64,000 bases of DNA, from contig CM019066.1 of the NCBI GenBank assembly GCA_009667805.1, positions 117,604,190 through 117,668,189 of the forward strand, given 5' to 3'. A model generated the notes under the pieces. That model ran no database searches. It was not told where the DNA came from and was given only the letters and a program-made list of their open reading frames with translations. The position numbers were made by a program, and so were the translations under genes. Within the stretch, counting starts at the first letter, position 1. Each line of letters starts with the position of its first letter. Below, piece after piece: positions 45,151-57,290 of the stretch. The stretch comes from Leptobrachium leishanense (taxonomy: Eukaryota > Chordata > Amphibia > Anura > Megophryidae).

Positions 45151-45425
45151 GGGATCTGGTGTGTATATATATATATATTTTTTTTTTCTGTGTGTGAGGT
45201 CATGGTTTGTGCATGCAGTAGGTAAATGAGGTGTCTGGCTATACATTTCAGTATTAACATAAATTGGACAGGATTTCAGCAAAATCCTAAAATTATTTAT
45301 TGGAAAGTGGTCACATGACATTAAATAAAAATATCGGTACTCAGTATCAGTGAGTACCTGAAAAAAATTATCGGTACCCATACTCAGTCTTAAAAAATTG
45401 GTATTGGTGCATCCCTAGTTTATTG

Positions 45426-46193
45426 TAACAGCATACATATTTATACCCCAAGAAAAGGGGTCCCCTTAGGCAAGGCTCTCGTATTTCTGTGGATATATAA
45501 CCTTTGAATGTGGGTGTATTATATATTCATGCACTTAATTTATAATGGAGAATCGATGTTGCTTGAATCAATGTGTTCTGCACTCCACTGCTACTTGTGG
45601 GGCTATCCAAGGAATGCTATATGTGTAGTTGAAACATCACTGGTTTAGTTTATAAAATTATACAGTGTGTCATCTAATAAAATGCATAAATGAAACAGAA
45701 AACAATGGTTATAGGATGATTATAAAATGACAATTATAAAATGACATTCAGTGCTTAGTGCACAGACAATGTAAATCGTGATACATACAGTGGCACCATA
45801 AGTCTTTGAACAGTCTCTGAATGATATAAGATGGGGTAGAGGTGTTTTCATGGTCCCAAATGCTTGAATGGATTCTTTGTCACTGAGTCAATGCTGGTGG
45901 CAGGGTGCAAGCAAATCTGCAGCGTGGACAAAAAACTGAGAGGCACAATTGCACAGTACATAGGGGGGAAGGTAGGGGCCAGTACCACTATGGGGTACGT
46001 ACGAGATTAAGTGCTTCTGTTGATTTCATGAATCGATTATAGACAATTAAGGAATGAATAAACCTGTCTCATGTTTGGCACAGGCTCAGGATATATATAG
46101 AAATTATTTTAAAAGAATAACACTGACTTGCCCACATCATTAAGTGACTTCACTGCCAATGCGTTCAATGAATCAAAGTCAATGGGCAGTATT
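45426..46193. other. No gene seen
   Basis: AT-rich, no recognised feature. Confidence 0.5.
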
Positions 46194-46783
46194 ACATACT
46201 GCCCGCTAAAACGGGGACACTGAGGAGTCAAACCTGTGCCTGCAGGTTTCTCCTTAGCATCCCCGTTTTAGCTCCATATTATGGGGCAGGTGCTAATCCA
46301 ACAGATCTGCGGAGTGATCGCGGAGGAAGACTGGACTTTACCCCAGTCTCACTCTGCTCCTGGCGACCAGAAGTGACAGATCGGGCCGCCAATCTCGCTG
46401 CGGGGTGAGAGGTGAGGTGATCTAAATTTTTTGTTTATTTTAAGCTGGCGCTGACTGATTCCACTTCTGTGGAATCAGCTAGCACCAACTCCAAGCTGTG
46501 GTTAGCTTTACAGTTAACGGCATTGGTGAGTAATTAGCGTTAGGACTTTGTAATCCTAACGCTAATTACTCTTTGCTTACTCTTAGCGCTCTCCATGTTA
46601 AGTATAGGGAGTACAAAGATCAGTAAACTCACGCAAACGAGTGCAATCTCCGATGCGGTAACTGTTTTTTTAACCCGTCACCATTTGGATTGTATTATGG
46701 GCAGGCTGTGCTAGGGACACTTAACCTAACGTTAACGCTCACATAGCTGAGCGCTAACGTTAGTGGTACGATAGTAATTGCCC
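46194..46783. mobile_element. MITE, ends GGGCAGTATTACATAC / GGGCAATTACTATCG
   Basis: 590 bp, 3-bp flanks AAT on both sides. Interior CTAACG-rich inverted words (GCGTTAGGACTTTGTAATCC then TAACGCTAATTAC) and the GTTAAGTATAGG core shared with 18440 and 31345. Confidence 0.7.
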
Positions 46784-47147
46784 AATGTCTTTAATCCTTG
46801 ATATGCGAATAATAGTTTTATTTTTATTTTTATACAAATGAATAAAACCAGAGTTTTAGTTAATCTAGTCTAAATCCACAAAATATTGCTCATATATACA
46901 GTATATATGTATAAATAAATAGGAGGAAGCTGGGCACTCTTTTCCAGGTAAGGTAGCTGTAAGCCAGAGCCGCTTACAGAATGGTATGTGCTCCGGCACT
47001 ATCTCCCAGAGCAGTAACAATATATAATAAATGGATGGTGGAGGGAGGCATGCAGGGACTTGAATAAAACCAAAAACATTTATTAATTACATGTACGAAA
47101 TTGAGTTAAGACTTTTATATCAATTTATATGAATCTGTTTCTTTACA
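46784..47147. other. No gene seen
   Basis: About 360 bp AT-rich. Confidence 0.5.
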
Positions 47148-47218
47148 TACATTCTTGAAAACGAGAGAAATTTCAATGTATCCTTCCTGGTGAAATACTT
47201 TATAAATAAATTATGATT
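47148..47218 (+). mobile_element. SINE 3' end
   Basis: CTTGAAAACGAGAGAAATTT then TATCCTTCCTGGTGAAATAC and TTTATAAATAAATTA, as at 17245. Confidence 0.6.
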
Positions 47219-47401
47219 AAATGTTTCTTTGGAATCTAGCAACAAGCTTGAAGTCTCTTCCCATAGGACTCCAAAGAATAGTATTTCTCTCTTACACTCT
47301 AGGTTTACCGGAACTTGTAACATCGTTGGGAACATTTGGATTGAAGGACTAATTGGTTTTTAACTGACATGGTACTAATTCAAATATATAGAAACAGCTT
47401 T

Positions 47402-47531
47402 GAGCAGTATTACAAAGCTGGTGCTAATTTAACCAGAGCTGTTGTGAACCTAACAGCTCCATAGACTATAATGGCTCTGGTAGATGTACAACAGCTCTGG
47501 TTAAGATAACACCAACTTTGTAATACAGCCC
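47402..47531. mobile_element. 130-bp MITE, ends GGGCTGTATTACAAAG
   Basis: The arms GCAGTATTACAAAGCTGGTG and CACCAACTTTGTAATACAGC pair, then AACCAGAGCTGTTG/CAACAGCTCTGGTT. 3-bp flanks TTT on both sides, agreeing with the 3-bp duplication of the 46194 element. Confidence 0.85.
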
Positions 47532-47534
47532 TTT

Positions 47535-49089
47535 ATAAATACTCAGGGTTACAAACAATTATATAAAATCTGTTACAGTTTAGTCTTGTTATGTTTAATG
47601 TTTAGAGAAATACAAAAAGTGTCGTTACAGCAGTCAAATATAATACAAGCAGGGCAGGAAGATATTGATGAGGAGCATCATCATCTAGGATGTGACATAG
47701 GATCTAGGATACAAGACATGTGATCCCAGTACTGCCAGTGAATGGATCATGCAGTGTGACATGAATGAATGCAACTGCAGTAAAGAAAAGCTTTGGAGAA
47801 CAGCGCTAGGATGACAGATGGAAAGGCCCATCGGTTCTACATGATTGAGCATATGTCAAACTGGTCCACCTAGTGAACCCATCAATATCATAAGTTTTTT
47901 CATTGTACTCTTTATTTTTGATATAATTTTTTTTTATTACATTGCTAACCAAGTGGGGTTTGTATTTCTTTCTACATAAATAAATAGATCCCTAACAAGT
48001 ATAGTTATTTGCGTATCAGAATATTAGGCTATACATAGATTTAGTTATTTAGGTTTCATTTTTACCTTAAACAAATCAAAGCAAAGAGGTTGCACGTGTC
48101 TTTGTATTTAACCCTCAAAGAGCTAGAATCAGGCCACTCCTAAAAACATTACTTTGTCATGTCTTTATTCTCAGCTGTTTATTGTTCTCAGTAGATGTTT
48201 TAGCCTCTTGGCCACATTGCTGTGTTTATTTTTGTGCAGCTTTGTTTCTGACAAAATGTTTTCAATATTGATTCTTAGGAGTCAATATTTTAATTGATAG
48301 TTTTAAACTAGCATATTCAATTGACTTTTTAAAAAAAAAAAAAAAGCAACAAATGAACTAAAGTAAATTTGAATAAAATGTAAATATTAAAAATTAAAAT
48401 CAGAAATATTCTATATTAGTAACCTCATTAAAGATTATTGAAGGAATAAATGAAAACATCATCCTTCTTCCTCCATCTTTGCATTTTATTGATGGTGTGT
48501 AACACTTATATTGCCTGTATGGTAAACAGTGGCACTAGACATGTGGAAATTGGGGGACTGAATTAAAGCATCTTGTTTTCTCCTGTTACTACTTCTGTAG
48601 GAACAAGATGAACACAGAATGTCAGATTCTTTAATCTCATGTCATCAGAGGAGGCAGAGATCCGATGTTAACAATTTTATGCAACATCTGCTCAAATTAC
48701 AGTTAGCCGTATACAGCTTGTATAATACCTAACATGGCATAAAAGGATAGGATCTCCATGTCTGTTAAGTAAAACATCATCTTAATATGCTACATCTATA
48801 AAACGGTGATAAATGACTAGTCAGGTTAACTGTACTTTTCTGCACTGCATTCATGCAAAACAGCCTAAAAATAGAATTAATACAAAAAAAGACATTAGAG
48901 ATCACAGTATGAAAATAGTGAAATGGAGATTTTCGACTATAGGAGAAGGTTAAAGCATGTGATGGATTACTGCACATGTGGTGTAAAGGTACATTTTGTT
49001 GCAGCCATTAAGGGTCACTTTTCTTGTGCCCAAATAATTGTATTAGACCATTTCAGAATTAAATAAAAATAATACATTTAAATATTCTG
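47535..49089. other. AT-rich sequence, nothing recognised
   Basis: About 1.55 kb without gene or recognised repeat; A15 run at about 48331. Confidence 0.5.
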
Positions 49090-49094
49090 GTAAT

Positions 49095-49800
49095 TGTCAG
49101 GCTCGAGCCAGGATGGCTCCATGGCAGGGCCTTATGTTTAGGTTTATATCCCAAGCGCTGAGTGTGAGCAGGTAAGCAGACACTGGAGACTTGGAATGCA
49201 GGTAATAAAAGGTATATTGTATGCACAGCAGAATAACACAGTCCTTGAATATAGGAATATCAATATACACAGGCAAGGTGCAAAATAAGCAGAGGATGGT
49301 AGGCTGTGCAGTCAGCAGCTGGGAACTCCACTTGCGTAGTAATACCTTGATAGAAGGTCCTAGCAGAAGGCACCAGATGGATGGCTGGCAGCCAGGAAAG
49401 TCTCAAAGCCCCAGAGGATAGTGGGCCACGTAGTCAAGAGGCTGCAGATATAGAGGAAGAGCACCAAGGACCGGGCGATAGTGCTTCTCAGGTAAGGCAA
49501 CAGGCTGGAACTCAGGCAGATCTGCAGTCCCCTGGATAGTGGGCTACGCAGTGTAAAGTCCGGCAGCAGGATCCACAGGAATATCACAGAACAAGGGGTA
49601 ACACTGACAGACAGAAAGAGGGACTCGCAGGACCTCACATACACAGGGAAAACAGGAAAATGACAGCGCAAGGAAGGGTGTGTCCAGGTTATAAGCACAC
49701 CCACTCAGGAGCTAGCACAGGGATTAACCCCTGAGTGGATGCAGACAGGGAGCAACAGCAAACATGGCGATGAACAGGCTTCTCAGGCTGAGGCATGACA
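49095..49800. repeat. Solo LTR, 706 bp, with GTAAT target duplication
   Basis: Starts TGTCAGGCTCGAGCC and ends GGCTGAGGCATGACA; the terminal TGTCA/TGACA are inverted. GTAAT occurs at 49090-49094 and 49801-49805. A TTATAAGC box (49690) and palindromic ACCCACTCAGG/CCTGAGTGG lie near the right side. Length, ends and the 5-bp duplication fit a gypsy-type LTR left by LTR-LTR recombination. Orientation is undetermined. Confidence 0.85.
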
Positions 49801-49805
49801 GTAAT

Positions 49806-50620
49806 GGCACAAATATAATAAATTACAAAACATCAACCTATCCCACAGCAATTTATGGGCCAGATAAGAACCTGGCCGCAAAAGCACAGTGCTCGAGCGA
49901 TGTGCTTATTTTTTACCCATCCTATTCCATCCGGGATGCAAACTCAGCTTGCACCAGTCACTGTACAGTAATGACTCCTATACTTTGTTTGGTAGATGCT
50001 AAACCCAGCAGATGAAGAGGAGATATTTCAACTAGCTCACTCTTTATGTCTGACGTCATTCAGGTTTGAATAATGCTTTTCAGACCCTAGTGTTAAGTGA
50101 TTGCCATTTGGCACAATCACATAAGATATAAACCTAAATCCACCTAAAAATCCCATATTAATCTCAGATCCCTCAGGGGCGAGAGCTGCTCGATCCGTTG
50201 CTTACTCGTTCAGCAATCAGAGGAACACTGGGAACAAATAGTTCCCAGTGTTCTTCCACGTATTCCTCCGCTGCTCTGGCCAGATCTTATTTGTTTGAGA
50301 TCTCCTCCATCTCCTTGGAGTCCTATGGACTACTGGAGCAGATACGAATACGAATGTTACATGCAAGCTGCATATGGAAAAAATTGAAAACAGCAAATGC
50401 AAATGTTTTCCATTTCTGTCACACCTTTAACGTCAAGGTCGTGATCAGGCCTTATGTTGGGCAAGACAGAAACATATTCAGAACAAAACTAGATGATCCC
50501 AAGCCATTTGATTTACTAATAATAGAGAACAAATTATACAGTTATGGAGAACATCATAAGGCCTGTAATTATGAATTTAATTCTTATTGAAACTTTGAGA
50601 TAATATAGTGATTAAGAAAC
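49806..50620. other. No gene recognised; one orphan open frame
   Basis: The plus-strand frame 50198-50590 (130 codons) is open but has no known domain, no repeats and average composition. It starts in a block with a local hairpin (GAACACTGGGAACAAATAG / TTCCCAGTGTTC at 50222-50255). I regard it as chance. Confidence 0.45.
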
Positions 50621-50870
50621 AGATACAATTTACAAGTATTTATAAAGTGCTAACATGTTCCGTAGTGCTGTTCAATGGGTAAGACAACCCAACAAATATA
50701 CATACATGTCAGACACACAGAACAGTAGAAGAGAGGACCCTGCTCGAGAGCTTACAATCTAAGAGGAGAGGAGTGACACACTAGGTAAGGGTAAATAGAG
50801 AACCTGAGTAGAAAGGTACATAGGGGCTGGGTGGAAGATGGTGTAAGGCATTAGACTTGTTACTTTTAAA
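50621..50870 (-). mobile_element. L2 LINE 3' tail fragment
   Basis: TTTATAAAGTGCTAACATGT then TCCGTAGTGCTGTTCAATGG and GAGAGGACCCTGCTCGAGAG CTTACAATCTAAGAGG, diverged from the tail at 42680-42830. Confidence 0.7.
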
Positions 50871-51337
50871 GCTTAAAGTGATACCTTCTGTAAATGCTTA
50901 ACCCCTTCACTGCCGAGATTAAGATAACTCGGGACTGCAAAGGCACCGTCAGGTACCAATATCGAGTTATCTCAATCTCCAGCACTGAAGGACAAAAGCA
51001 AATTAAATTTCTTTGCCACAAATTTATTTTGTTTGCTTTTGAGCTGCAGAAGGTGCCCCCAAAGTTTTAGCCCTGTGGGCACAATGACCATAGAGCTAAA
51101 ACTGTTTAAAATCAGCTGATGTATGCCCTGACCTATCAGGCTTTCTGCACCTGATGCAGAGAACCAGTGATGTACCTAAGGAACAAGGGGCTCTGGTGCA
51201 AGATTTGTTTTGGGCCCCCCCAAAAAAAAAAATTCACACCCCATGAAGCAATCACAAAAAATAAAGTTGAAAAATATAAAAAAATAGATAGAAAAAATAT
51301 ATATTTGAGAATATTTATTACAGAGAGCCCCCAGCTC

Positions 51338-51800
51338 ACACATGGATATATTGCCCCCAGCTCACACATGGATATATTGCCCCCAGCTCACACATGGATA
51401 TATTGCCCCAGCTCACACGGATATATTGCCCCAGCTCACACATATATATTGCCCCAGCTCACATGGATATATTGCCCCAGCTCACACATATATATTGCCC
51501 CAGCTCACATGGATATATTGCCCCCAGCTCACACGGATATATTGCCCCCAGCTCACACATGAATATTTTGCCCCCAGCTCACATAGATATATTTCCCCAG
51601 CTCACAAATGATATATTGCCCCAGCTCACACATGGATATATTTGCCCCCAGCTCACATGGATATATTTGCCCCCAGCTCACACATGGATATATTTGCCCC
51701 CAGCTCACACATGGATATATTACCCCAGCTCACACATGGATAAATTGCCCACAGCTCACACATGGATATATTTGCCCAAGCTCACATGGATATGTCCCCA
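51338..51800. repeat. Minisatellite CCCCAGCTCACACATGGATATATTG
   Basis: About 17 units of 23-28 bp; units vary by CC/CCC, presence of ACAC, and TTG/TTTG. All frames through it are repeat translations, not genes. Confidence 0.95.
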
Positions 51801-51809
51801 GCGATGAGC

Positions 51810-52140
51810 AGTCCTGACTGCCGGGAGGCCCCCTATGACATCATCAGAGGGGGCCCATCGGCGGCCATCTTGAAGTCCCTGCTCGCTGGCGGCTGTGCCT
51901 ATGTAGGCCCTACATGGGCCCAGCCGCCGGTGAGCAGGGACTTTAAGATGGCCGCCGGCAGGCCCCCTCTGATGATGTCAGAGAGGGCCCACCAGTCCTC
52001 AGAGGGGGCCCGCCAGCGGTCAGGACTGCTCATCGTAGGGGGCCTGCTGGCGGCCATGTTGAAGTCCCTGCTCACTGGCGGCTGGCCCCCCCAGGCTGAG
52101 GACCCAGTGCGCCCACACCGGCTGCAGTTCCGCCACTGCA
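51810..52140. repeat. GC-rich inverted and direct repeats CGGCGGCCAT
   Basis: GGCGGCCATCTTGAAGTCCC, its inverse GGGACTTTAAGATGGCCGCC, and a further direct copy GGCGGCCATGTTGAAGTCCC. Also CCCCCTATGACATCATCAGA inverted to TCTGATGATGTCAGAG. Confidence 0.8.
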
Positions 52141-52317
52141 GGGAACCATAAAGTGCAGCTGAAACTAGTGTAACTCCATTCGGCCAGTAGATGGTGCCAT
52201 CTGCCTGACAAATTGGTTATTAGAGTAAGGAATACACTGAAAGTATGCCCTGTGATGATCAAATTGCTACCTACCCAGTCGTCACGTGTGGAGGGTGAGT
52301 GTACAAGGGGTTACAGA

Positions 52318-52880
52318 TAGAGATGTGCAATTCATTTTGTTCCGAATTGAAATTCGGACGAAATTCACCATTTTCGTAGTTCGGGAGCATATCCGAAAAC
52401 AAATTATTGACCACCTGAAATTTCGGATCGATTTGATTCGATGATTCGGATCATTTCGGCGATACGGCTCATTTCAGGCAATTCGAATCAGTTGGTTTTT
52501 CGGGTTTTTTAGGAGTTATTTTGTTTTTTATTGCTTATTTAAGAATGGCAAGTAGATTACTACCTATTAATAGTATGAAAGTTTCTTTACTTAATTATTC
52601 TTTTAGGATTTTTTAGGCATTTTTTGGGTGAAATATTAGGTTTCCTAAACAAGGCTTTTTAAACCATAGGTCTTAAAGCAGCATATGAATCGGCACACTG
52701 CCGGGCAGCGCCTCTCTGCAGTATAATTAATGCAGCATTTGAATCCACGCACTGCTGGGAAGGGCATCTCTGCAGAATAAACCAGCATAAAATTATAGTG
52801 GATATCTCTGTGCAGTGCATGATTACTGCATTTCCCTGAAGTACATTTTCCTTCCAAACCTTCAAAACATTTTTCTGAAA
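52318..52880. mobile_element. hAT-like left arm, same family as 59553-63016
   Basis: Starts TAGAGATGTGCAATTCATTT. It aligns with the inverted right arm at 63016 (ACCATTTTCGT, TTGACCAC) and shares the TATGAATCGGCACACTGCCG / GGGCAGC unit found at 62645-62735. The right end is missing. Confidence 0.7.
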
Positions 52881-53613
52881 ATAAAGATATAATGGGGAAA
52901 CTGTAACTGTGATATACAGACTGTTTTCTTACATAAAAATACATTCATTGGTTTTCCTTTTTCAGATTGAATTTTCATGATAAAATGAAGCAACATTTCC
53001 AATGTATCTGAAGGTTATATTCTTTCCAGAGAATATGTGCTGTTACATTTGGATTTGTACTTTTTAATTAAATAATTATATCAGAAATCATTTTATCAGA
53101 AGATGGCAGCAAAACCTCATCAAATATCAACACAGGTACATACAGTATATGAAAGTCAGAAAATTGAGAAAAGATGTTTTGGGTAACATTATTTAGACAA
53201 TATTAAATAAGATGTGGAGCTACTTCTCAGAATTCTTGATAATGGGGAAATGAAGATCTAATCAGTCGACAACAAATACGAAACTGCAAAATTATAATGA
53301 GGATTAAGATTGCGATATTTTATTTGCAAACAAAGATTCCAATGTCTTTAGATATTAACTGGAGTATTAAAAAGGCCACCAATTTATTTTTTAAGTAAAT
53401 ATATTCTTGTGCAGTAGTACCTCTGCCACAGCTACTCATTTAAATTTGTGTGTAGTATACAGTATTTATATTGCTATAATAAAAGCATAGTCACTGAAAT
53501 AGTGCCAAATACTATAAATACTGATAGACTCTTTAAACTGTAGATATATTACATATTTTTGGAGTTAACAATTCACGGAAGATAGACCAACAGCCCATTT
53601 TCAAACTTGCAGG
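52881..53613. other. AT-rich sequence, nothing recognised
   Basis: About 730 bp, no gene. Confidence 0.5.
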
Positions 53614-54965
53614 GTTATTTCACAAAGAGTCGACCTGGCACCGGAATGGCACTGAACAGTGAATTTCGGGGTCATTCAGCTATTCAGAAAGCAGACAGTT
53701 CGTCAAATTTTGCCGAATTGCCAGCAAGTACAGTGCCTGTTCGACGGCAATGAAAGTCCCCATAGAGAAGCAATGGTTAATCTATTCACAAAACAACGAA
53801 CAGCAGAGAATTGTCAGTGAAATGCCCTGCTATTGGGTGGTTTCATTGGGCAGGTTTAATCAGGCGAATCCCATAGGTTTCAATGTTACAAATATTCCGT
53901 TTTTATTCAATATCTATCAAACCCTCTATTCTTTTAATCTGCAGTAAAAGGTCTCTTTATTCATTTTTCACACTATTTCACTATCTTTTACACTTTATTT
54001 TTGACAATTTCAAAAGTTTTTTTTTTTTTCTTATCCGTCCGGTGACTTGTTGACTTATTTCTGCGGCTGGTCGGCGCTACCGTGTTTCCCCCGAAAATAA
54101 GACACTATCTTATATTTTTTTTGCCCCCAAAAAACATACTAGGTCTTATTCTCGGGGTTGGTGGTTTTTTGGCGGTGTACATCTGGTATCACTCCTCATA
54201 TGACAGGAGCTGGCGCTAGAAGAAGCATTGGCTAAGGCTGCGGTCACACGAGCGTTCTTCGAGCAGAAGAAATGCACTGAGTGCATCCGTGTGACCACAC
54301 TTCCCTGAGTCCTTTGCTGCTTTGTGAAGGCTGGATGGGGATAGCCACATGGTGTAGCATGCAATCAAATTGCGTTCGCTACCACCGGACATGATTTCAG
54401 CCTCCCTGTGAAAAACCTATGACGGATGCAGAAGGGGTTACAAAGCACATTCCTCCAGAGGCACTGTTTCAGTGAGGTGGCCACACGGGTGTCAGAGTGG
54501 AAGGAATACCCACTCTTGCGGATGTCCTTCTGCTCAAAGAACGCTCATCTGACTGTGGCCTTATGTGGCACTGCTCCCTCCACTGCCGCCTCAATTCCTC
54601 TGGTGCCGGCATCACGGATTCTCTCCCGTAACTCTTCAAGTTGCCCTACAAATAGGTCTTATTTTCAAGGTAGGTCTTATAATTTAGCAGTTATCAAAAA
54701 AACTTATTTTCGGAGACACAGTGTATGTGCGGCAGTTTGGCGGCCCTCTGGTGGATTTGCGGCGGTTCATTCATAGGATGACATTTTTTTTTAAGACTCG
54801 TTGAAATTATCGGATCCGATAATTTTGACGGTTTGTGGCTTTTTTCTTTCGGCGGCTTTGCAGTGACTTTTCCCTACACTCCAGGGACCCTGTGGTGAAT
54901 ACAGAATTCACTGCATGGTGGAGAAATTTGATTCCCCGAAGTGCGGGAAAAGACAGAGCACTGAA
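53614..54965. mobile_element. Copy of the CAGGGTTATTCAAAGAG family, split by a MITE
   Basis: Left CAGGGTTATTTCACAAAGAG; continues like 24297-24900 to CTGCGGCTGGTCGGCGC (54077), then resumes at 54726 (TGTGCGGCAGTTTGGCGG) after the inserted MITE and fades near GAAGTGCGGGAAAAGACAG. Confidence 0.7.
54080..54723. mobile_element. MITE with CCCCGAAAATAAG ends, TA target
   Basis: CCGTGTTTCCCCCGAAAATA at the left; inverted right CACTGTGTCTCCGAAAATAA. TA at 54078-54079 and 54724-54725. Internal copies of GGTCTTATTTTC strengthen it. A smaller TIR element (54231-54563; GGCTGCGGTCACACGAGCG / CGCTCATCTGACTGTGGCC) is nested inside. Confidence 0.8.
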
Positions 54966-55011
54966 TGGTCTCTTGTATAGCACTGGCTGGGAAGTGAACA
55001 TGAAATGTAAG

Positions 55012-56725
55012 CAGGGCCGGATTTGCATCTCAGGAGTCTGTAGGCACAGAAATGTGGAGCGCCCCCCCCCCAAACAAAAATAAAAACCATGCCAAAATGA
55101 CTTTTTAGATTTTTGTTGTGGGGCAAACTAAATTTAAAAGAAAAAAAAAATGAAAACTAGATTTTCTCTGTGCTCAAATCAATAGAAGGGGCATAATCTG
55201 CTGCCTTGGTTGAGTTAATGCAGTGGCATTGTTTGTTTCATATGTAAATGCATATTTTGCCTCTCCTGGAGAACAGACAGGGTTATCCAAAGAGATTCGA
55301 AAAGTCACCGCACGTTCGGTGACTTTTCGTTCTCTTCAATTCGGTTCCTTTTGCCGATTGCATTTCGGTGACCCTGTGGTGTATTCAGCAAACAGCACAG
55401 GGTCCCCGAATTGCAGGGAAAAGCTGCCGCAAACCTGACGAAAACTAACCGAATGCACGCTGAAAACAAGCAAAAACATCTAGATTAACCTTTGAAGAAG
55501 CCGAACAGGAGCCGAACAGGAGCCGAACATGACCCGAATCACACAGAGCCGAAGCAGCTGTGACGTAGAGGAGGCAGTGAATAAATTAGAAAAACCATTT
55601 GTATGAATCTGGGAAAAAGAAACGCTGTTTGCAAAGAAACTACTGAGCGAAAATGTCTGAAATTTTCACAGGAGGTCCAGGGAATGATAATAAAGAGGGC
55701 TGTTACAAAAAAAATAAGTAAACTGAAAAAAAATCAAAAAAAAATCGGACTTTTAAAAAAAAAAAAAATCTGAAAAATGCTTAAAGTATCCTAAAAAATC
55801 TATAAATAAAGAGACTCTTTGCTGCAGAATTTTATAATGAACGGTTTATTAGATATTGAATTAAAACGGGAATATTTTTAACATTGAAGCCTATGGGATT
55901 CTCCTGAATAAATTTGCCGAATTAAACCACCGAATGGCAGGGCATTAGGGGAACCTTTCACTGCTGGTTTGTGTTCTCTGAATAGATGAAGCAGTGCTTC
56001 TCTATGGGGATTTCACTGCCCTCGAACAGGCACCGAACAGGCACCGTATGTTCAGGCAATTCGCCAGGATTTGGCGAATTGCCTGCTCTCTGGATAGCCG
56101 AATGGCCAGGAAAGGTAACCGAACGCTGATTTTCAGCGTTCGGTTACCTTTCTCAAGCAATTCGGATCTCTTTGGATAACCCTGCAAGAATAAAAAATAT
56201 TTTCCTTTTAATGTTTTTCAATTTTTTATTTTTACACATTACGGGTCATGTTTGTATCATTGTAAAGACCTTTCCAATGACCCCTCACTTAAACCTTGTG
56301 CGCTGTACAGTTCAGAAATGCAGGTTCCAAAGTCCCTAGCCTAGGTTGTAGATGAAACAATACGCACAACATCAGCTCCACACTTGGTAGCAGTGAGGCG
56401 AATTAGCCCAGCATCACTGTTCACTTTATAATTGTAAACAGAATAATAGTGCTGTATTAGAACAAAAAATAGAAAAATATTATTTTGATATATATTTTTT
56501 TTTTACATAAATCTAACCTGGTTATATTTGGCCATAATCTGGCCTTTCCAGTGATACCTCATATGCTCCCCTAGCCATTAGGGCTCCAGAGATACAGTGG
56601 TCTAAATGATTATAAATTGTTAAAAAAAAATATATATATTTTTTTTTTTTACAGAGCAAGGTGCCCTCTTGTGGCAGATGCCTGTAGGCACATGCCTACT
56701 CTGCCTAGTTATAAACCCAGCCCTG
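55012..56725. mobile_element. hAT-like element with perfect 8-bp duplication AATGTAAG
   Basis: Tip CAGGGCCGGATTTGC at the left, inverted right tip CAGGGCTGGGTTTATAAC. AATGTAAG at 55004-55011 and 56726-56733. Shared subterminal CTGTAGGCAC (left) and GCCTGTAGGCACATGCC (right). Contains the nested TIR element 55278-56184. Confidence 0.9.
55278..56184. mobile_element. Complete copy of the CAGGGTTATCCAAAGAG TIR family
   Basis: 907 bp, CAGGGTTATCCAAAGAGATT and inverted CAGGGTTATCCAAAGAGATC. Interior has GAAACGCTGTTTGCAAAGAA, AAAATGTCTGAAATTTTCAC. No transposase; flanks show no clear duplication. Confidence 0.85.
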
Positions 56726-56733
56726 AATGTAAG

Positions 56734-57290
56734 ACTAATATTGTTTTCATTAAAAAATATTTACAAGATAATAGCCACGGGTTTTACGAACCTATGCTCT
56801 CAACAAATAAAGGACACATTTTTGATTTCAGCGACAGTTGTTAGAGCATCTTACCACGTGAGAAAGGGCAGCATATTTTACATTTCAAACCCATAAAAAT
56901 TTATGTTTTAGTGATATGTTTTATGTATCATGTGAAATAAAATATGAATACAATGTTAAATGAGAAATATTTTTAATTGGGCACAACTAATGCAAATGAT
57001 GAAAGTTTCCTTAAAATAGATGAATAAACTTCTCTTGATTTCAGGAATGCCCAATATATTTTAAGAGATTAGAAAAAAGTTGCAGCTGATAGAAGTCAAA
57101 TACTAAAATGATGGAATTATAGGTTTATAGCTTAACATTTGTATGATTTGGTATATTCTGATTGCAAGCTTAATAGTGGCTACTGAGCCTAAAATTGCAA
57201 CATTAACATATATATATATCTATCATATATATATAAAAACCAATAAATTGCCTGTGTAAGCAAGCCGAAAATTCCAAATCGCAATCGCAT
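56734..57290. other. No gene seen
   Basis: AT-rich, ends with a short TATA repeat. Confidence 0.5.

Larger units (their letters stand above)
38203..45417. mobile_element. hAT-like element, 7.2 kb, perfect 8-bp duplication GTTTATTG
   Basis: Left tip TAGGAATGCA at 38203 and inverted right tip TAGGGATGCACCAATACCAA ending at 45417. Flanks GTTTATTG at 38195-38202 and 45418-45425 are identical. The left tip is cut after ten bases by the foldback at 38213-39454; its remainder continues at 39472 (CCTAGACCAATACAAG). Inside lie a second foldback, a nested hAT element, an L2 LINE and a minisatellite. No transposase was seen, so it is non-autonomous. Confidence 0.82.
50902..52310. mobile_element. piggyBac-like element carrying a minisatellite
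   Basis: Left CCCCTTCACTGCCGAG after TTAA (50898-50901); right, inverted, CCCCTTGTACAC before TTAC (52311-52314). It shares TTAGCCCTGTGGGCACAATG and GGCCAGTAGATGGTGCCATC regions with 34240-34400. The right boundary is less sure. Confidence 0.5.

Noticed and set aside
44738..45260. Minus-strand frames with repeated HVYPLRPQ peptides
   Set aside because: Translation of the GGGTATACATG minisatellite.
50198..50590. A 130-codon plus-strand open frame as a host exon
   Set aside because: No domain, no splice-site pattern I would trust, and no conservation evidence; length is within chance.
51167..51817. Open frames with repeated MDILPPAHTWIYC-like peptides
   Set aside because: Translation of the CCCCAGCTCACACATGG minisatellite; all frames stay open because the unit lacks stops.
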